DNA of 64,000 nucleotides. Origin: Orientallactaga sibirica. Taxonomy: Eukaryota > Chordata > Mammalia > Rodentia > Dipodidae. Of this stretch, positions 51,300-62,387 are shown piece after piece. Under the pieces are notes generated by a model, which did not search any database, was not told the DNA's origin, and saw only the letters and a program-made list of their open reading frames with translations. The translations under genes and the position numbers were made by a program. Each line of letters starts with the position of its first letter. Position 1 is the stretch's first letter. Location: contig JAEOAD010000026.1 of assembly GCA_036365145.1 (NCBI GenBank), positions 4,798,001 to 4,862,000 of the forward strand, in the 5' to 3' direction.

Positions 51300-51580
51300 A
51301 TATTATGCAGTTTAAAGAGAATGGGTATATATTACATGATTGCATTTATGTGGAATACCCAGAAAAGCTAATCTATACAGACAGAAAGTAAATTTGTGGT
51401 GAGAATGAGGATTGACTGCTAATGGGCACAGGGTTTTTTTCAGGGGAGATGAAGATATTCTGGAAGAAGATAGTGGGGGGAGTGGCACAGCTCTTTGTCA
51501 CTATACAAACCACTGAATTGCATACTTTAAATTTCTGAATTTCATGATATATGGATTAGATCTTAAGACTATTATTATAT
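51300..51580 (+). mobile_element. Old L1 (L1M-type) 3' end
   Basis: 'ttacatgattgcatttatgt' then 'ggaatacccagaaaagctaa' and 'acagacagaaagtaaatttg', then 'aaaccactgaattgcatact'. These follow the old mammalian L1 3' UTR (atgattccatttatatgaaa ... aaaccactgaattgtacact). Confidence 0.7.
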
Positions 51581-51599
51581 ATAAAAAAAAAACATGGTA

Positions 51600-51750
51600 A
51601 CCAGGCGTGATGTAGCACAGCTTTAAAACAGCAATTGGGAGGCAAAATAAGAGCAATGCCATGAGTTTGAGACCAGTCTGGGGCTACAGAGTGAGTTCCA
51701 GGTTAGCTTGAACTACAGTGAGACCTTATCTGAAACAAACAAACAAAAAT
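51600..51750 (+). mobile_element. B1 SINE, diverged
   Basis: 'aaccaggcgtgatgtagcac' to 'gagaccttatctgaaacaaa' with a (CAAA)n tail. Confidence 0.85.
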
Positions 51751-51756
51751 GTGGTC

Positions 51757-52012
51757 AGCTGTTATGGGTTGAACACGCCATGGCCTTCACAAGCCCACGT
51801 GTATTTGAACACTTGCCCCCAGATGGTGGCGCTGTTTGGAGAGGTTATAGAACCTCTTGGACTTGGGACATACATAGCAGAAAATCATAGGGGAAAGGGC
51901 TTGAAGGCTACAGACTGGCTCTGCTTCCTGACTGCCCACGCAGTCTAGCCAATGACTCCACACCCCTACTGCCACTGACATGAAGTGCTCCTTCCAAACT
52001 TCCCTTCCCCAC
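51757..52012 (+). mobile_element. LTR/DNA-transposon-type repeat
   Basis: 'cacgtgtatttgaacacttg' followed by 'cccccagatggtggcgctgt' and 'tctgcttcctgactgcccac'. Same family as copies at 18.3 and 47.1 kb but longest in the 5' part. Confidence 0.6.
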
Positions 52013-52015
52013 CAA

Positions 52016-53392
52016 AATATTTTATGTGTAGTAAGTCCAAATAAGCGAACTAAGCTATTAGAATAAGTAAGCGTTCAGTAAATCAGTAGCAATCTACTAA
52101 TATTCAAACATGGTATTCCATCCAAGGTAGAAGATAATGAAAAAAAGGAGATCATTTGTAGTGAGCAGACATTACTTAGGGATAGTAAAAAAGAGGCCAT
52201 GTGTGATTTTATATATGGGAATTTCATTTAAAAGTATAAAAAGACTTCCTGAAAACTGATGTTAATTAAAAATTTCAACTTAAATTTTCCTTGGAATTTG
52301 ACATCATTCATTTGAAATCTGTTATGAAAGGTTGAAGCATATGTGCTAGCACAAATCAGTATTTGGTAGAACAGAAGCATCCACGCCTGAATAAGAGGCC
52401 TAAACTTTTGTCGTCATCTCTGTTATTGTTCTGTCTTGTTGTCTAAGACACAGTCTTATATATAGCCCACAAACTCTAATCTTTCTTTTTAAGTCAATTT
52501 CTGAAACATAGCACTAAAAGATTTTTCCAGAAAAATACCAGTATGCTCTAGTTTTGAAAGGGAATTAATATATGACATGTCCCAAAAAAAGATACTTGGT
52601 GCCAGGTGTGGTGGCTCATGCCCAGAATTCCAGCACTTGGGAGACAGATGCAGAAGGACCTGTAGTTTGAGGCAAATGTAGGCCACCATAGTGAAATGCA
52701 ATCTCAAACACCCATCCCTCAAAAGATGATTGCCCACAGCATCCATGCCCCAAACTATCTCCTGGCTGTGGGGTACGTGTGTATTTTGCCAGGCAGAGTG
52801 GGTTGGGTACTTGTTTGTGGGTTTTACCTTCCTACTCAAAAGATGTTGTCTTCCTTCTTCCCAACAGAAAGCCCGAGAAAGGTGAATAGAACTAGGCAGA
52901 CCCTCCTTCTCTTCAACCTTTCTAAACATGGTTACAGTCTGCCTGGCTCCCTCCTCCAGGGCAGCCTCCTCACAGCCCAGGACCAGTGTTTGCTCTGCAC
53001 ACAGGTGCAGATCAGCAGTCCCTCTTCCTTGCTCAGCCACTGTACCAGATCATGGCAAGTCCATTGCCTTGCCCTTGGGCTCAGCCTCCTAGGCTGAGTC
53101 CTGACTTCAGAGAGCTCACCCCTCACCCAAGCTTTCACTCCTTGTATCTGACCACTCGCAGATCTGTGCACAGGCCTGGCTCTTTCCCTCCTGAACACCC
53201 TCACACCTGATCCTTGTGTGGTTCTATCTTTGAGATGTGCCTCCTATTCTAGATTGTTCTCCTCCAAAACACTCTAGGCTTGACTGTAATTATCATTTCA
53301 AAGTTGTCCATCATCCAAAGGAGAGAGGATGGTGAGGGCAGGATGAAGGAACATGTTCACTGAGAACAAAAGGTTTAAAAAAATGAATACAG
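52016..53392. other. Mostly unique interval with one B1
   Basis: Contains a diverged B1 (52601-52715). Overlapping frames at 52489-53210 on both strands have no domain. The minus one partly translates the B1. No gene called. Confidence 0.45.
52601..52715 (+). mobile_element. B1 SINE, diverged
   Basis: 'gtgccaggtgtggtggctca' to 'gtgaaatgcaatctcaaac'. Confidence 0.78.
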
Positions 53393-53602
53393 GGCTGGAG
53401 AGGAGGTTCAGCAGTTAAGGTGTTTGCCTACAAATACTAGGGACCCAGGTTTGATTCTTAGTACCCCTGTAAAGCCAGATGCATAAGGTGTTGCATGTGT
53501 CTGGAGTCTGTTTGCAGTGGCTAGAGGCCCTGACACACCCATTCTCCCTATATACACATATCTGTCTCTCTCTTATAAGTAAATAAATAAATAATATTTT
53601 TT
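53393..53602 (+). mobile_element. Dip-like SINE
   Basis: Starts gggctggagaggaggttcag. Left flank aaaaaaatgaatac resembles right flank ttaaatgaagac. Confidence 0.9.
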
Positions 53603-53621
53603 AAATGAAGACATATAAGGT

Positions 53622-53659
53622 GCCTAGCTAGCTCAGTCAGTAGAGCATGAGACTCTTAA
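53622..53659 (+). pseudogene. 5' half of tRNA-Lys(CTT), tailless insertion
   Basis: gcctagctagctcagtcagt followed by agagcatgagactcttaa is the 5' half of tRNA-Lys-CTT: acceptor strand, D arm with AGCTCAGTCNGTAGAGC, anticodon stem TGAGA, loop CTCTTAA. It stops at the anticodon loop and has no A-tail. Flanking ttaaatgaagacata (53601-53615) and ttaaatgaaggcata (53656-53670) differ by one base. It cannot make a functional tRNA. Confidence 0.82.
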
Positions 53660-53772
53660 ATGAAGGCATACTTGAAAATGACTAGAATGGTAAAAGTGGG
53701 GTTGCCAGAACAAACGCTTAATAAACAAAAGATGGCAGGTCAGAGTTAAAGATATTAACAAAAAGATTTCAT

Positions 53773-53887
53773 GTCGGGCATGGTGGTACATGTCTTTAAT
53801 CCCAGCACTTGGGAGGCAGAGGTAGGAGGATCACCATGAGTTCGAGGCTACCCTGAGAATATAGAATGAATTCCAGGTCAGCCTGGG

Positions 53888-53921
<34 letters not shown>
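53773..53921 (+). mobile_element. B1 SINE with long pure A tail
   Basis: 'gtcgggcatggtggtacatg' to 'ccaggtcagcctgggct', then about 32 A. It lacks the last 'agagtgagaccctacc' segment. Confidence 0.9.
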
Positions 53922-53926
<5 letters not shown>

Positions 53927-53992
53927 GTATCAGGATGTTGTTTGACTACAAAAACAAGGTCAGAGGCAAAGGCTGACTATGGTAAGATTCTT

Positions 53993-54222
53993 TTATTCTT
54001 TTTTTAAAAATATTTAGGGCTGGAGAGATGGCTTAGTAGTTAAGGCACTTGCCTGCAAATCCAAAGGACTTTGATTCAATTCCCCAGAACCCACGTAAGC
54101 CAGATGCACATAGTGGCACATGTATCTGGAGTTCATTTGCAGTGAGTGGCTGGAGGCCCTGGCATGCCCATTCTCTCTCTCTCTCTGTCCCTCTTTCTCT
54201 CTCTCAAATAAGTAAAATAAAA

Positions 54223-54265
<43 letters not shown>

Positions 54266-54462
54266 AAATATTTTATTTTATTTATTTGACAAAGAGAGAG
54301 AGAAATAAAATAGAATGGGCACGCCAGGGCCTCTAGCCTCTGCAAACAAATTCCAGACACTTGCGTCCCTTGTGCATTTGGCTTACATGGGTACTGAGGA
54401 ATTGAACCTGGGTCTTTAAGCTTCACAGGCAAATGCCTTAACTGCTAAGCTATCTTTCCAGC
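53993..54462 (-). mobile_element. Dip-like SINE split by a second Dip
   Basis: Tail side 53993-54016 and body 54267-54462 ('gaatgggcacgccagggcct' to 'gctatctttccagctc'). Flanks aagattcttt (53983-53992) and aagattcttt after 54462 match. Confidence 0.88.
54017..54266 (+). mobile_element. Dip-like SINE nested in a minus-strand Dip tail
   Basis: Flanks aaaaatattta and aaaaatatttta lie inside the tail of the older copy. It makes a tail-to-tail inverted pair. Confidence 0.92.
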
Positions 54463-54480
54463 TCAAGATTCTTTGTAACT

Positions 54481-54620
54481 AGTGTGTTTACTTATATTAT
54501 TACGTATTTGTGGAGATATAGTCTCAATATGTAGCCCAAGATGGCCTTGAACTTGTAGCAAGCCTCTTGCCTCTGCCTCTAAATGTTAGTATTACAGGTA
54601 TGACCTACCAGGCCCACCTG
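54481..54620 (-). mobile_element. B1 SINE, old copy
   Basis: 'gtctcaatatgtagcccaag' and 'ttagtattacaggtatgacc'. Confidence 0.7.
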
Positions 54621-54636
54621 GGACTTGCATTCTCTC

Positions 54637-54823
54637 TTGTTTGTTTGTTTGTTTGTTTGTTTGTTTGTTTGTTTGTTTTTGTTTTTCGAGGTAGGGTCTC
54701 ACTCTAGCTCAGGCTGACCTGGAATTAACTATGTAGTCTCAGGGTGGCCTCGAACTCATGGCAATCCTCCTACCTCTGCCTCCCAAGTGCTGGGATTAAA
54801 GGCGTGCGCCACCACGCCTGGCT
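54637..54823 (-). mobile_element. B1 SINE with (TTTG)n tail
   Basis: About 11 TTTG units, then 'ttcgaggtagggtctcactc' to 'caccacgcctggc'. One of the least diverged B1 copies here. Confidence 0.95.
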
Positions 54824-54841
54824 CTTCTTTGTTTTTTTTTA

Positions 54842-55370
54842 ACTATGCCTACTCCCCCCCCCCACACACACACAGGTTTTCACTTTATTTTCACTACTGT
54901 AAAGACTAAAACCTACTTGTATCAGCCCTCGAGGACCTTCTTGTCATCTGAATGAGCAACAGCATGCTTCCCTGCTTGCATGCCCGCTTCCAGAACAGAA
55001 GGTAATGCCACTTGGAAGCCATCTGTGTTGAGCCAGGGTCAGTGCACAAAAGAACCAGAAATGACCTGATATTGTGGTCCTTCATAGACTTCGCATCCAA
55101 TGATTTCCATTCTATGTACTCCCTGAAAACTTTACTTTGTTATTGCATGTCTGTACCTCTGTGTGTCTGCTAAGTATGTACAACTGGCAGAACTATAAAG
55201 TAGATATTTAAAAGCTGGCTTTCTCACTTGACAAAAAACTAGCTTCTTAGCTGTCTTCCTATGCCACAATTATGAAGGTAAGTCACAAGAATACAATAGG
55301 CTTGATGCAAGATCTTTGAAATATCATAAAAGTGTTAATATTTGTATGTGTATATAGAGTATGTGTATGG
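54842..55370. other. Unique interval, nothing firm
   Basis: Short C run and (CA)n near 54854-54876. The 64-codon minus frame (54906-55100) has no domain. Confidence 0.45.
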
Positions 55371-55479
55371 TGTGGTATGTGCACATGTGTGTGTGTGTAT
55401 GTGTGTGTGCGTGCGCACAGATGCACATACCTCAGGCATATGCATGCAGAGGCCAAGAGAGACCATCAGTTGGCCTTTT

Positions 55480-55584
55480 TTTAAAATTATTGTTTTTTAT
55501 TGACTTTTATACTTACATACAAAAAAAACCCACCTGATATTTCCCTCCCCTCCCCCCATTCCACTTTAGAACTCCAGTCTCCAT
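55480..55584 (-). mobile_element. 105-bp L1 3'-end insertion with perfect 16-bp duplication
   Basis: Flanked by catcagttggcctttt at 55464-55479 and 55585-55600. On the minus strand it reads a G/A-rich part ('ggaatggggggaggggaggg'), 'gtaagtataaaagtcaataa' and an A-rich end, an L1 tail truncated to its last 105 bp. Confidence 0.88.
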
Positions 55585-55744
55585 CATCAGTTGGCCTTTT
55601 CTTATCACTCCTCTATATACTTCCTTCTTTGAGAAGGTTTCTCCCTCAACTAAGAGTTGCTGTCCATCAGAAAGCCCCAGTAATTCTCAGGTCTCTCCCC
55701 TCCCCTAATTAACTGGAGTTACAGACATGAATGATCATGCCTAG

Positions 55745-55968
55745 TTTTTTTTAAAAAATATTTATTCATTTAATTATTTATTTATTTGAGAGAAAGAGGC
55801 AGAGAGAGAGAGAATGGGCACTCCAGGGCATTTAGCCATTGCAAATAAACTCTAGATACATGAGCCACCTTGTGCATCTGGCTTTATATGGGTCCTGGGG
55901 AATAGAACCTGGGTTCTTTATCTTTGCAGACAAGTACCTTAACCACTAAGCCATCTCTCCAACCCCAG
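55745..55968 (-). mobile_element. Dip-like SINE
   Basis: Flanked by gcctag at 55739-55744 and 55969-55974 (with T runs beyond). Inserted in the composite SINE. Confidence 0.93.
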
Positions 55969-56096
55969 GCCTAGCTTTTTACATGGGTTCTGGGGGGTGG
56001 GGGTCAAACTTGGCGGTCTCCAGTCCCAAAGGTCTTTATGCTTAAGTGGCATGTGCTCTTAACCACTGAGCCCCCTCACCATTCCAGATTTTTAAT

Positions 56097-56260
56097 TTTT
56101 TTTTTTTTTTTTTTTTTGGTTTTTCAAGGTAGAGTTTCACTCTAGCCCAAGCTGACCTGGAATTCACTATCTTGTCTCAGGGTGGCCTTGAACTCACGGT
56201 GATCCTCCTACCTCTGCCTCCCAAGTGCTGGGATTAAAGGCATGCACCACCACGCCCGGC
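56097..56260 (-). mobile_element. B1 SINE with perfect 13-bp duplication
   Basis: Flanked by ccagatttttaat at 56084-56096 and 56261-56273. Confidence 0.97.
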
Positions 56261-56273
56261 CCAGATTTTTAAT

Positions 56274-59200
56274 ATTTTTACATGCATTCCAGAAACTTTA
56301 TTTTTTGTTTGGAGTTTGGGATGGGAAGATGTTTTATTGAGAAAGAGTTTCATACACAAGTTTAATTTTCTCGAACATAAAGGCCAGACATTTGGAAGCA
56401 AAGCTGGTATTTCATCTCAACATCATCAGAAACAGTCCTCCTAGACCCTCAGCCTCACCAAGCCATAGTTCTAGACTATGGTCCAAGATATCTGCTAGGG
56501 TACCAGACATAATATACAAATCCCAGGCCGGAGGAAGGGGAAAGGAAGAAAAACACGTCCCTCCCTGTAAGAGAGATATGCCTGTCACTGTAAGCGCCAC
56601 TTCTGATCACAGCTAGAATTCAGCTTATGACTCTATCCTAGCTTCTGGTTTAGGAAATGTAGCCTCGATTCTGGTGGCCCAAGTTCAAGTTAATAAATGC
56701 ACAGCTTACTGCCAAGGAGAAAGGGGAAATGGATACTTGAACAGCTTGCAATTTCTGCCATAGGAATGATCACATTCCATTGTTTTTAAGTACAGGACCT
56801 AACTGGTAACCTCCAGCAAGCCAATTTACATTTTCTCACAAAAAAAAAAAAAAAAAAAAAAAAAGCCTCCCAAACTCTTTGCATGAAGAGTATCAAGTGG
56901 AAAAATACCAGAAAATATAGGGTTGAGCTAAGAATGCCAAGGGGATCTCACCACAGGGGCAGCACTAGAGCAAGGAGAGGAAATTCAGCACTGGTGGCTT
57001 GATGCTCTCTGTTGGCTCTTTCCCCTTGAGATCCCCCCTTGATGCAGGTGTAAATGTAGAACAATTCCACTGCTGTAGCATGAATGCTGTACAAGAGATG
57101 GTACAGACGACAGGCAGAAGAAAGCCAAAGGAGCCACACAAAGTACCATGGATGCGCAATGTAACTTGGAAGTGGGGCCCGCCAAGAGCACTGTGGTTGC
57201 CATTAATCCTGCATGTCCACATTTACATCTCTAATTGGCTCATATAAATGCATTGCGCCAGATGGTTTTAGAGGTTTTCACTCTACACAGGCCTGTGGGT
57301 CAGCACCCACATCTTCTGCGCTTTCTGGGTGCCAGGCTTGAGTAGCACCCACTCTTCATCTTTCATTAGTTTTCCAGCATAAGCCACTTGGTTCTTATTT
57401 CTCTCCATTCCCGGAATCAGTATTCTCATATGGTCACCAGCATCCCCTGTGACCTTGCTAAGTGAAAGCTGGGAAGACACAACAAAGAACCACTTCTTTA
57501 ACACGGGACACGCCAGTAAGGAATATCAGTTTGAAGATAGGTATTTACTCTATTTTTGAAAATTCAGCACCCCTATCCTAAAATGAGAGTCATATATTGC
57601 ACTGGTATTAATCTTACTCCATCTAAATTCTGTACTTCCTGATCTGTTGGCATCTAGCTCCAACCAGACCAATCATGTGAGCCCATTCAGCATGGCAGCT
57701 GTGGTAGCAATTTGCTCCCAGACTAACAATACACTGTTGAATACGGTCATTTTCTTCCAGCTCAAATGCCATCAATTAATGGATTCTCAAATTAGCCTTC
57801 ACTATGGAACCATCCTATCAGGAAATGTACATGACATGCAATATAAAAATAAAGAGATGTCTTGGGTATTCGGAAACTTTGGATTTTTGTTATGTTAGAA
57901 GAGTGAAACAAATTGGAAAGATCCTAGAAGAGACCTGTATGTTGAAGAAATAAGGCACAAGGTAAGAAGAATGCTGGGAAAATCTGACCGTCTGTGCAAA
58001 AGGAAAACATCCAGAAAGAATGTGAGCATAATATCTGGGGCTACAGACAAAATTCTCCCTGAGTAGAAGAGGAATGGATCCCCAGGGGTCAGCCTGCAGC
58101 TGCTCTGCAAATGCTGGAAACAGTGACAGGAGCTGTTCTTCAGGTTCAAGCCCAGGTCTGCAATCCCAAGACCCACAGAATCTGTTCAAGTACTCTGAGG
58201 AAACGTGGCAGTCATGGCACATGGCTAGCTGTTTCTCACTCTGTCTCAGCCCTCCTGTGAACGAGATGATCATCGTCCCCACCCCACACAGACACGCATT
58301 TCTCTCTCACTAGAAGTTGCATCACGCCTACAAGACTGCGTAAAGTTGTTTTTGACGACTGCACCAGGATCAGATGGATACCTGAGCAAACTAGGGTTTC
58401 CAATTTCCTCTTGTGGAAACCCTAAATGACACTCGACTACCCAATTTATTAGCATGAGCTATTCTCTTGTGAACCTGGGCCCTATGGCCTATGGCAAGAT
58501 AAAATGCTATTGCTCAAGACACGAAAGTTGTACTGGGCAGCCTTCATTATCAGCCTGTGTTCTACCTAGCATTTCAGTGACGACTGGGAAAATCTGTGAT
58601 GTACAATGGACCTCTGGCCACCATGAGCCTGAAGGCTGGGAAGGAAACAGTGCCTGGACCCTAACCCTGCCCCTAACCCTTGGTCTGAGACCAGTGAAAT
58701 GACTTTGGACTCCTGAGCCTGACGATCTCTCAGAGAGTAAGCCTGTGCTATAACTTATCACAGGAGCGTCAGAAACAGAGAACACACGGCCTTAGAGAAA
58801 CTGACCAGTGGCCACCTGGACTCCAAATTGCCTTCTGTTTCCTTCTTTCACATGTCTAGCTTGTATGACCTGCCACTGAGTACGTTAAGATACCAATGTT
58901 GTACATTTCAGCATTCTGCTTAGGCCAACCTGAGTCTTAACTAACATATAAGCAATCCCAATAAAGAAAAAATTATGAGAAGTTTTGATCCATAAGTCAT
59001 GGTTTTCAGGAAGAAAATGTATGTGTCCCCAAAGCTGAAAATAGTTTGCAAAATTTCTACCATGTGAGTCACCCTTTAGGTGTGGTCTCTATCTTAAAAT
59101 GCAACTCTATGTGCACATAAGAGACAGATTGGTCAATATAACTGCATCAGCTGAACATATCAATATGTCAGCAAGCTAATGTAACAACATTTTATATTTT

Positions 59201-59936
59201 TCTGTAAAGAAATAAGAATTTTTTTTAAAGGTACATTTAAAGAAGAAGATTGGAAGAAAATGGGATGTAAAACAACCAAAAGGCAAAAGTTGGCAGGTGG
59301 TAAAGTAAGAGAATGTTATAGCAGAGAAAACCATACAAGTGCTCACGGAAAGTGGATACTGAGAAAAGCTTAGACTCAGAGCGTGGAGGTGACAGCAGCA
59401 GCTCCCTCCGCATCTAAGCCCAGGGGTTTGGGTGATGAACAAAGAAACCAGAATACACTCTTGCAAACCCAGCCTGTCTCAAAAGCTCAGTGTGGAAACT
59501 ACTCTTTCCGAACAACATGGAGAAATCTTCCATTTGCAATGGAAAAAAAAAATGGACCAGTTTGCCAAGGCTTGGTCTTTCAAAGCCTGGGAAACTGCAT
59601 TTACGTGGAGACCTTACTTACTAAAGTCGATCAGTCTTTTCTTTGCCTTCTGAAATCCTTAACTTCTGCATGCAGCGCAACTCTACAGAAGAGGTTAGCC
59701 TCCCACAAAGCACATTTACAGCACAGGTAATTGTGCACTGCAACTTGCAGTGTTTCAATTCACATCAAAGGTAAGTGTCATCAGAGAAGGTCCTGTTTGT
59801 TTGATGAGTGATGTAGAAAAGCAAAATCCCAGTGTAACTGAAGTCTGTCTGTCTGTCTGCTCCAGGCTGAATGCTATGGCTAAAGTCATCAAAAATAGCA
59901 ATGTGCTGTCTTTTCTCCGCCCCTCCCACCCTTTTT
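56274..59936. other. SINE-free unique block of 3.66 kb
   Basis: No Dip, B1, ID or L1 seen, only a poly-A of about 25 at 56840. Open frames of 60-130 codons occur on both strands, for example 57283-57504 minus, 57890-58282 minus, 58454-58702 plus and 59383-59730 plus. None has a domain I recognise. A plus-strand AATAAA lies at about 58959. It could hold conserved regulatory DNA or undetected exons, and I cannot decide. Confidence 0.5.
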
Positions 59937-60030
59937 GTCAGCCCAGGCTGACCTTGAAATTGTAAGAATACTCCCACCTGGACCCCCCAACAAGCGCTGG
60001 GATTATAGGAATGAGCCGCCACAACTGACT
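59937..60030 (-). mobile_element. B1 fragment
   Basis: 'gtcagcccaggctgaccttg' to 'gaatgagccgccacaactga'. Lacks the 3' T run. Confidence 0.78.
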
Positions 60031-60520
60031 TGATAACAATATATTTATTTAGAAAAATCTGACAAGATAAATAAAATACCTGGGATGGGGGGGGGAGTGT
60101 ATTTACCATAAGATGGAAAGATATTACAGCTTTGGGTGAGAAAAGGCAGAGTATCTTGAACAACAAATGGCTAAAGTTCTCACTGATCAGCCAGGACAAG
60201 GGGAGTCACCTGAACAGGATCACTGGGGAACTCTAATGCTTGTCACTAATCACAGTAACCCGGCAGTTCTGAGAAGCCGGCAAGCGGGTTAGCACAGGAT
60301 TTGCGTTAATCTTCCCAGGCTGAAGACTGTCCTCTAATCCACTCAGAGACCGACTCGGTGGAGTGGGACTTCCATGAACCTCACAAAAAACACTGGCAGC
60401 ATTCACAGAACAGTCCCATCACTGGCCAAGCCAATCTGATAGTTCTTTTTTTGCACACAGGCAAAAAGCAGTGCTTCATGTTTTGACCTTTTTTTTTTTT
60501 TCAGGAAATAATCTTTTTAA

Positions 60521-60735
60521 ATATTTTATTTTTTATTTATTTTTATTTATTTATTTATTTGAGAGAGAGATACAGAAATAGGCAGGTAGAGAGAGAGAAT
60601 GGGCACGCAAACGAACTCCAGATGCATGTGCCCCCTTGTGCATCTGGCTTACGTGGGTCCTAGAGAATAGAGCCTTGAATCAGGGTCCTTAGGCTTCACA
60701 GGTAAGCGTTTAACCACTAAGCCATCTCTCCAGCC
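60521..60735 (-). mobile_element. Dip-like SINE
   Basis: Flanks caggaaataatctttttaa (60502-60520) and caggaaataaccttttaa (60736-60753). It lacks the 'ccagggcctc...cactg' block: 'gaatgggcacgcaaacgaac'. Confidence 0.93.
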
Positions 60736-60912
60736 CAGGAAATAACCTTTTAAAGAATAGCCCATGTGAAGTCAGAGTGTATCTAGAGTCCCTGGAAGGC
60801 AGTGACTGCCCAGTGTCTCTGAGTCATTGGTACTTGATAAAATGATGTATGCCTGATTGATAAACGAATGACAAATTTGCATCACAAACCTTTCTTCAAA
60901 GAGTCAGCATTG

Positions 60913-61275
60913 GGGTTGGGGAGACGGCTCAGAAGGTAAGAGTGCTTGCTACATAAACATGAGGACCTGAGTTCGAGCCCCAGCATCCATATAATAAGCC
61001 AGGAATGGTCATGCAGACCTGTGACCACAGCACTGAGTGGTACAGAGACAGGAGCTCACTGAGGCTCACTGGTCAGCCAGTTTCACCAAAATAAAAAAAT
61101 AAAAAATGGTGAGCTCCAAGGTTGGTGAGAGACCCTGTCTCAAGGAAATAAAGCAAAAGACCAATAGAGGAGGCCACCTGACGTTCTACTCTGACCCTGC
61201 ACCTGTGTACACAAGGCATATGCATCTGCACACATCTGCAGATAACACACACACACCAAATACTCTTTTATTTAA
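60913..61275 (+). mobile_element. Composite SINE (tRNA head, B1 middle), near complete
   Basis: 'tggggttggggagacggctc', B-box 'gagttcgagccccag', B1-like 'gccaggaatggtcatgcaga' to 'gagaccctgtctcaagg', then 'ctctgaccctgcacctgtgt' and a CA tail. It is the best copy here for seeing how the family is built. Confidence 0.78.
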
Positions 61276-61312
61276 AAAAAAAAAAAAAGAAGAAGAAGAA
61301 GAAGAAGAAGAA
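61276..61312 (+). repeat. A run and (AAG)n microsatellite
   Basis: About 15 A, then eight AAG units, between two SINEs. Confidence 0.93.
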
Positions 61313-61497
61313 GGGCTGGCGAGATGGCTTAGCGGTTAAGGCGCCTGCCTCCTAAGCCTAAGAACGCTGGTTCCAATCTCCAGGTCCCACGTTTAGCCAG
61401 ATGCAGTGACGCAAGGGCGCAATGCTGCACTTGACCACAAGAGGGCGCATGCATCTGGATTTCGTTCTCAGCAGCTGAGACACTGTTGGCGCGCCCA

Positions 61498-61548
<51 letters not shown>

Positions 61549-61583
61549 GTCTCCAAAAATAAAAAATAAATTATTTAAAAAAA
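61313..61583 (+). mobile_element. Dip-like SINE, long subfamily, CTCF-like motif
   Basis: Contains 'gaccacaagagggcgcatgc' near 61433-61452 and 'cagctgagacactgttggcg'. (TC)n about 44 bp. Confidence 0.95.
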
Positions 61584-61597
61584 GAAGAAAAGTGGGG

Positions 61598-61849
61598 CTG
61601 GAGAGATGGCTTAGCAGTTAAGGTGCCTGCCTGCAAAGCCTAAGAATGCTTGTTCAAATCTCCAGGCCCCACGTATAGACAGACCCAAAAGTGACGCAAG
61701 CACACAATGTCGCACATGTGCACAAGGGGATGCATATGCCTAGAGTTCGTTCACAGTGGCTGAAAAGGCCCTGGCAAGCCCCTTCTCTCTCTGTCTCTTC
61801 CTCTCCCTCTCTGTCTTTCTTAAATAAAGAAGAAGAAGAGGAGGAGGAG
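61598..61849 (+). mobile_element. Dip-like SINE, long-subfamily variant
   Basis: Flanks gaagaaaagtgggg at 61584-61597 and 61850-61863. Motif region altered to 'tgcacaaggggatgcatatg'. Tail (AAG)/(AGG)n. Confidence 0.93.
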
Positions 61850-61860
61850 GAAGAAAAGTG

Positions 61861-62081
61861 GGGGCTGGAGAGATGGCTTAGTGGTTAAGGTGCTTGCCTG
61901 CGAAGCCCAAGGACCCAGGTTCAATTCCCCAGTACCCAAGTAAGCCAAATGCACAAGGTGGCACATGTATCTGGAGTTCGTTTGCTGTGGCTGGAGGCCC
62001 TAGTATGCCCATTCTCTCTATCTGCCTCTTTCCCCTCCCTCTCAAATAAATAACTAAATACATTTTTTAAAAAAAGGAAAA
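61861..62081 (+). mobile_element. Dip-like SINE
   Basis: Begins at the duplicated 'gaagaaaagtgggg' of the preceding copy. Body 'ggtggcacatgtatctggag'. Confidence 0.93.
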
Positions 62082-62084
62082 AAT

Positions 62085-62248
62085 GGCCAAGTGCAATGGC
62101 GCACACCTTTAATACCAGCACTCAGGAGGCAGAGATAGGAGGATCACCATGAGCTTGAGGCCATTCTGAGACTACAGAGTGAATTCCAGATCAGCCTGGA
62201 CTAGAGTGAGACACTACCTCCAAAAACAACAACAACAAAAAAAAAAAA
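62085..62248 (+). mobile_element. B1 SINE
   Basis: 'ggccaagtgcaatggcgcac' to 'gagacactacctccaaaaac', then (AAC)n and A run. Confidence 0.92.
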
Positions 62249-62249
62249 A

Positions 62250-62343
62250 GCACAAGGGAGTGCACACATCTGGAGTTCATTTGCAATTGCTAGAGGCCCT
62301 GGGGTGCCCATTCTAACTATCTTTCTCTCCCCTTCTCTCTGTC

Positions 62344-62387
<44 letters not shown>

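Larger units (their letters stand above)
55371..56083 (-). mobile_element. Composite SINE (B4-like) with two nested insertions
   Basis: TG-rich tail (55378-55425), 'catgcagaggccaagagaga', [L1 piece], 'ttggccttttcttatcactc' to 'agttacagacatgaatgatc', [Dip], 'tacatgggttctggggggtg' and 'ctcttaaccactgagccccc'. Confidence 0.8.

Noticed and set aside
56948..57504. Two neighbouring minus-strand frames, one with a hydrophobic run and one ending 'VLLKPGTQKAQKMWVLTHRP'
   Set aside because: No family is recognised, and no intact start-to-stop protein, splice pattern or pseudogene parent could be argued by eye.
58667..58683. 'ccctaaccct' telomere-like words
   Set aside because: Two short imperfect copies only. 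Not an interstitial telomeric array.
58454..58702. Frame containing 'KIKCYCSRHESC', reminiscent of the start of a BMP type I receptor ectodomain
   Set aside because: Only about 12 nucleotides resemble that gene, and the expected downstream cysteines and kinase parts are absent. Chance match.
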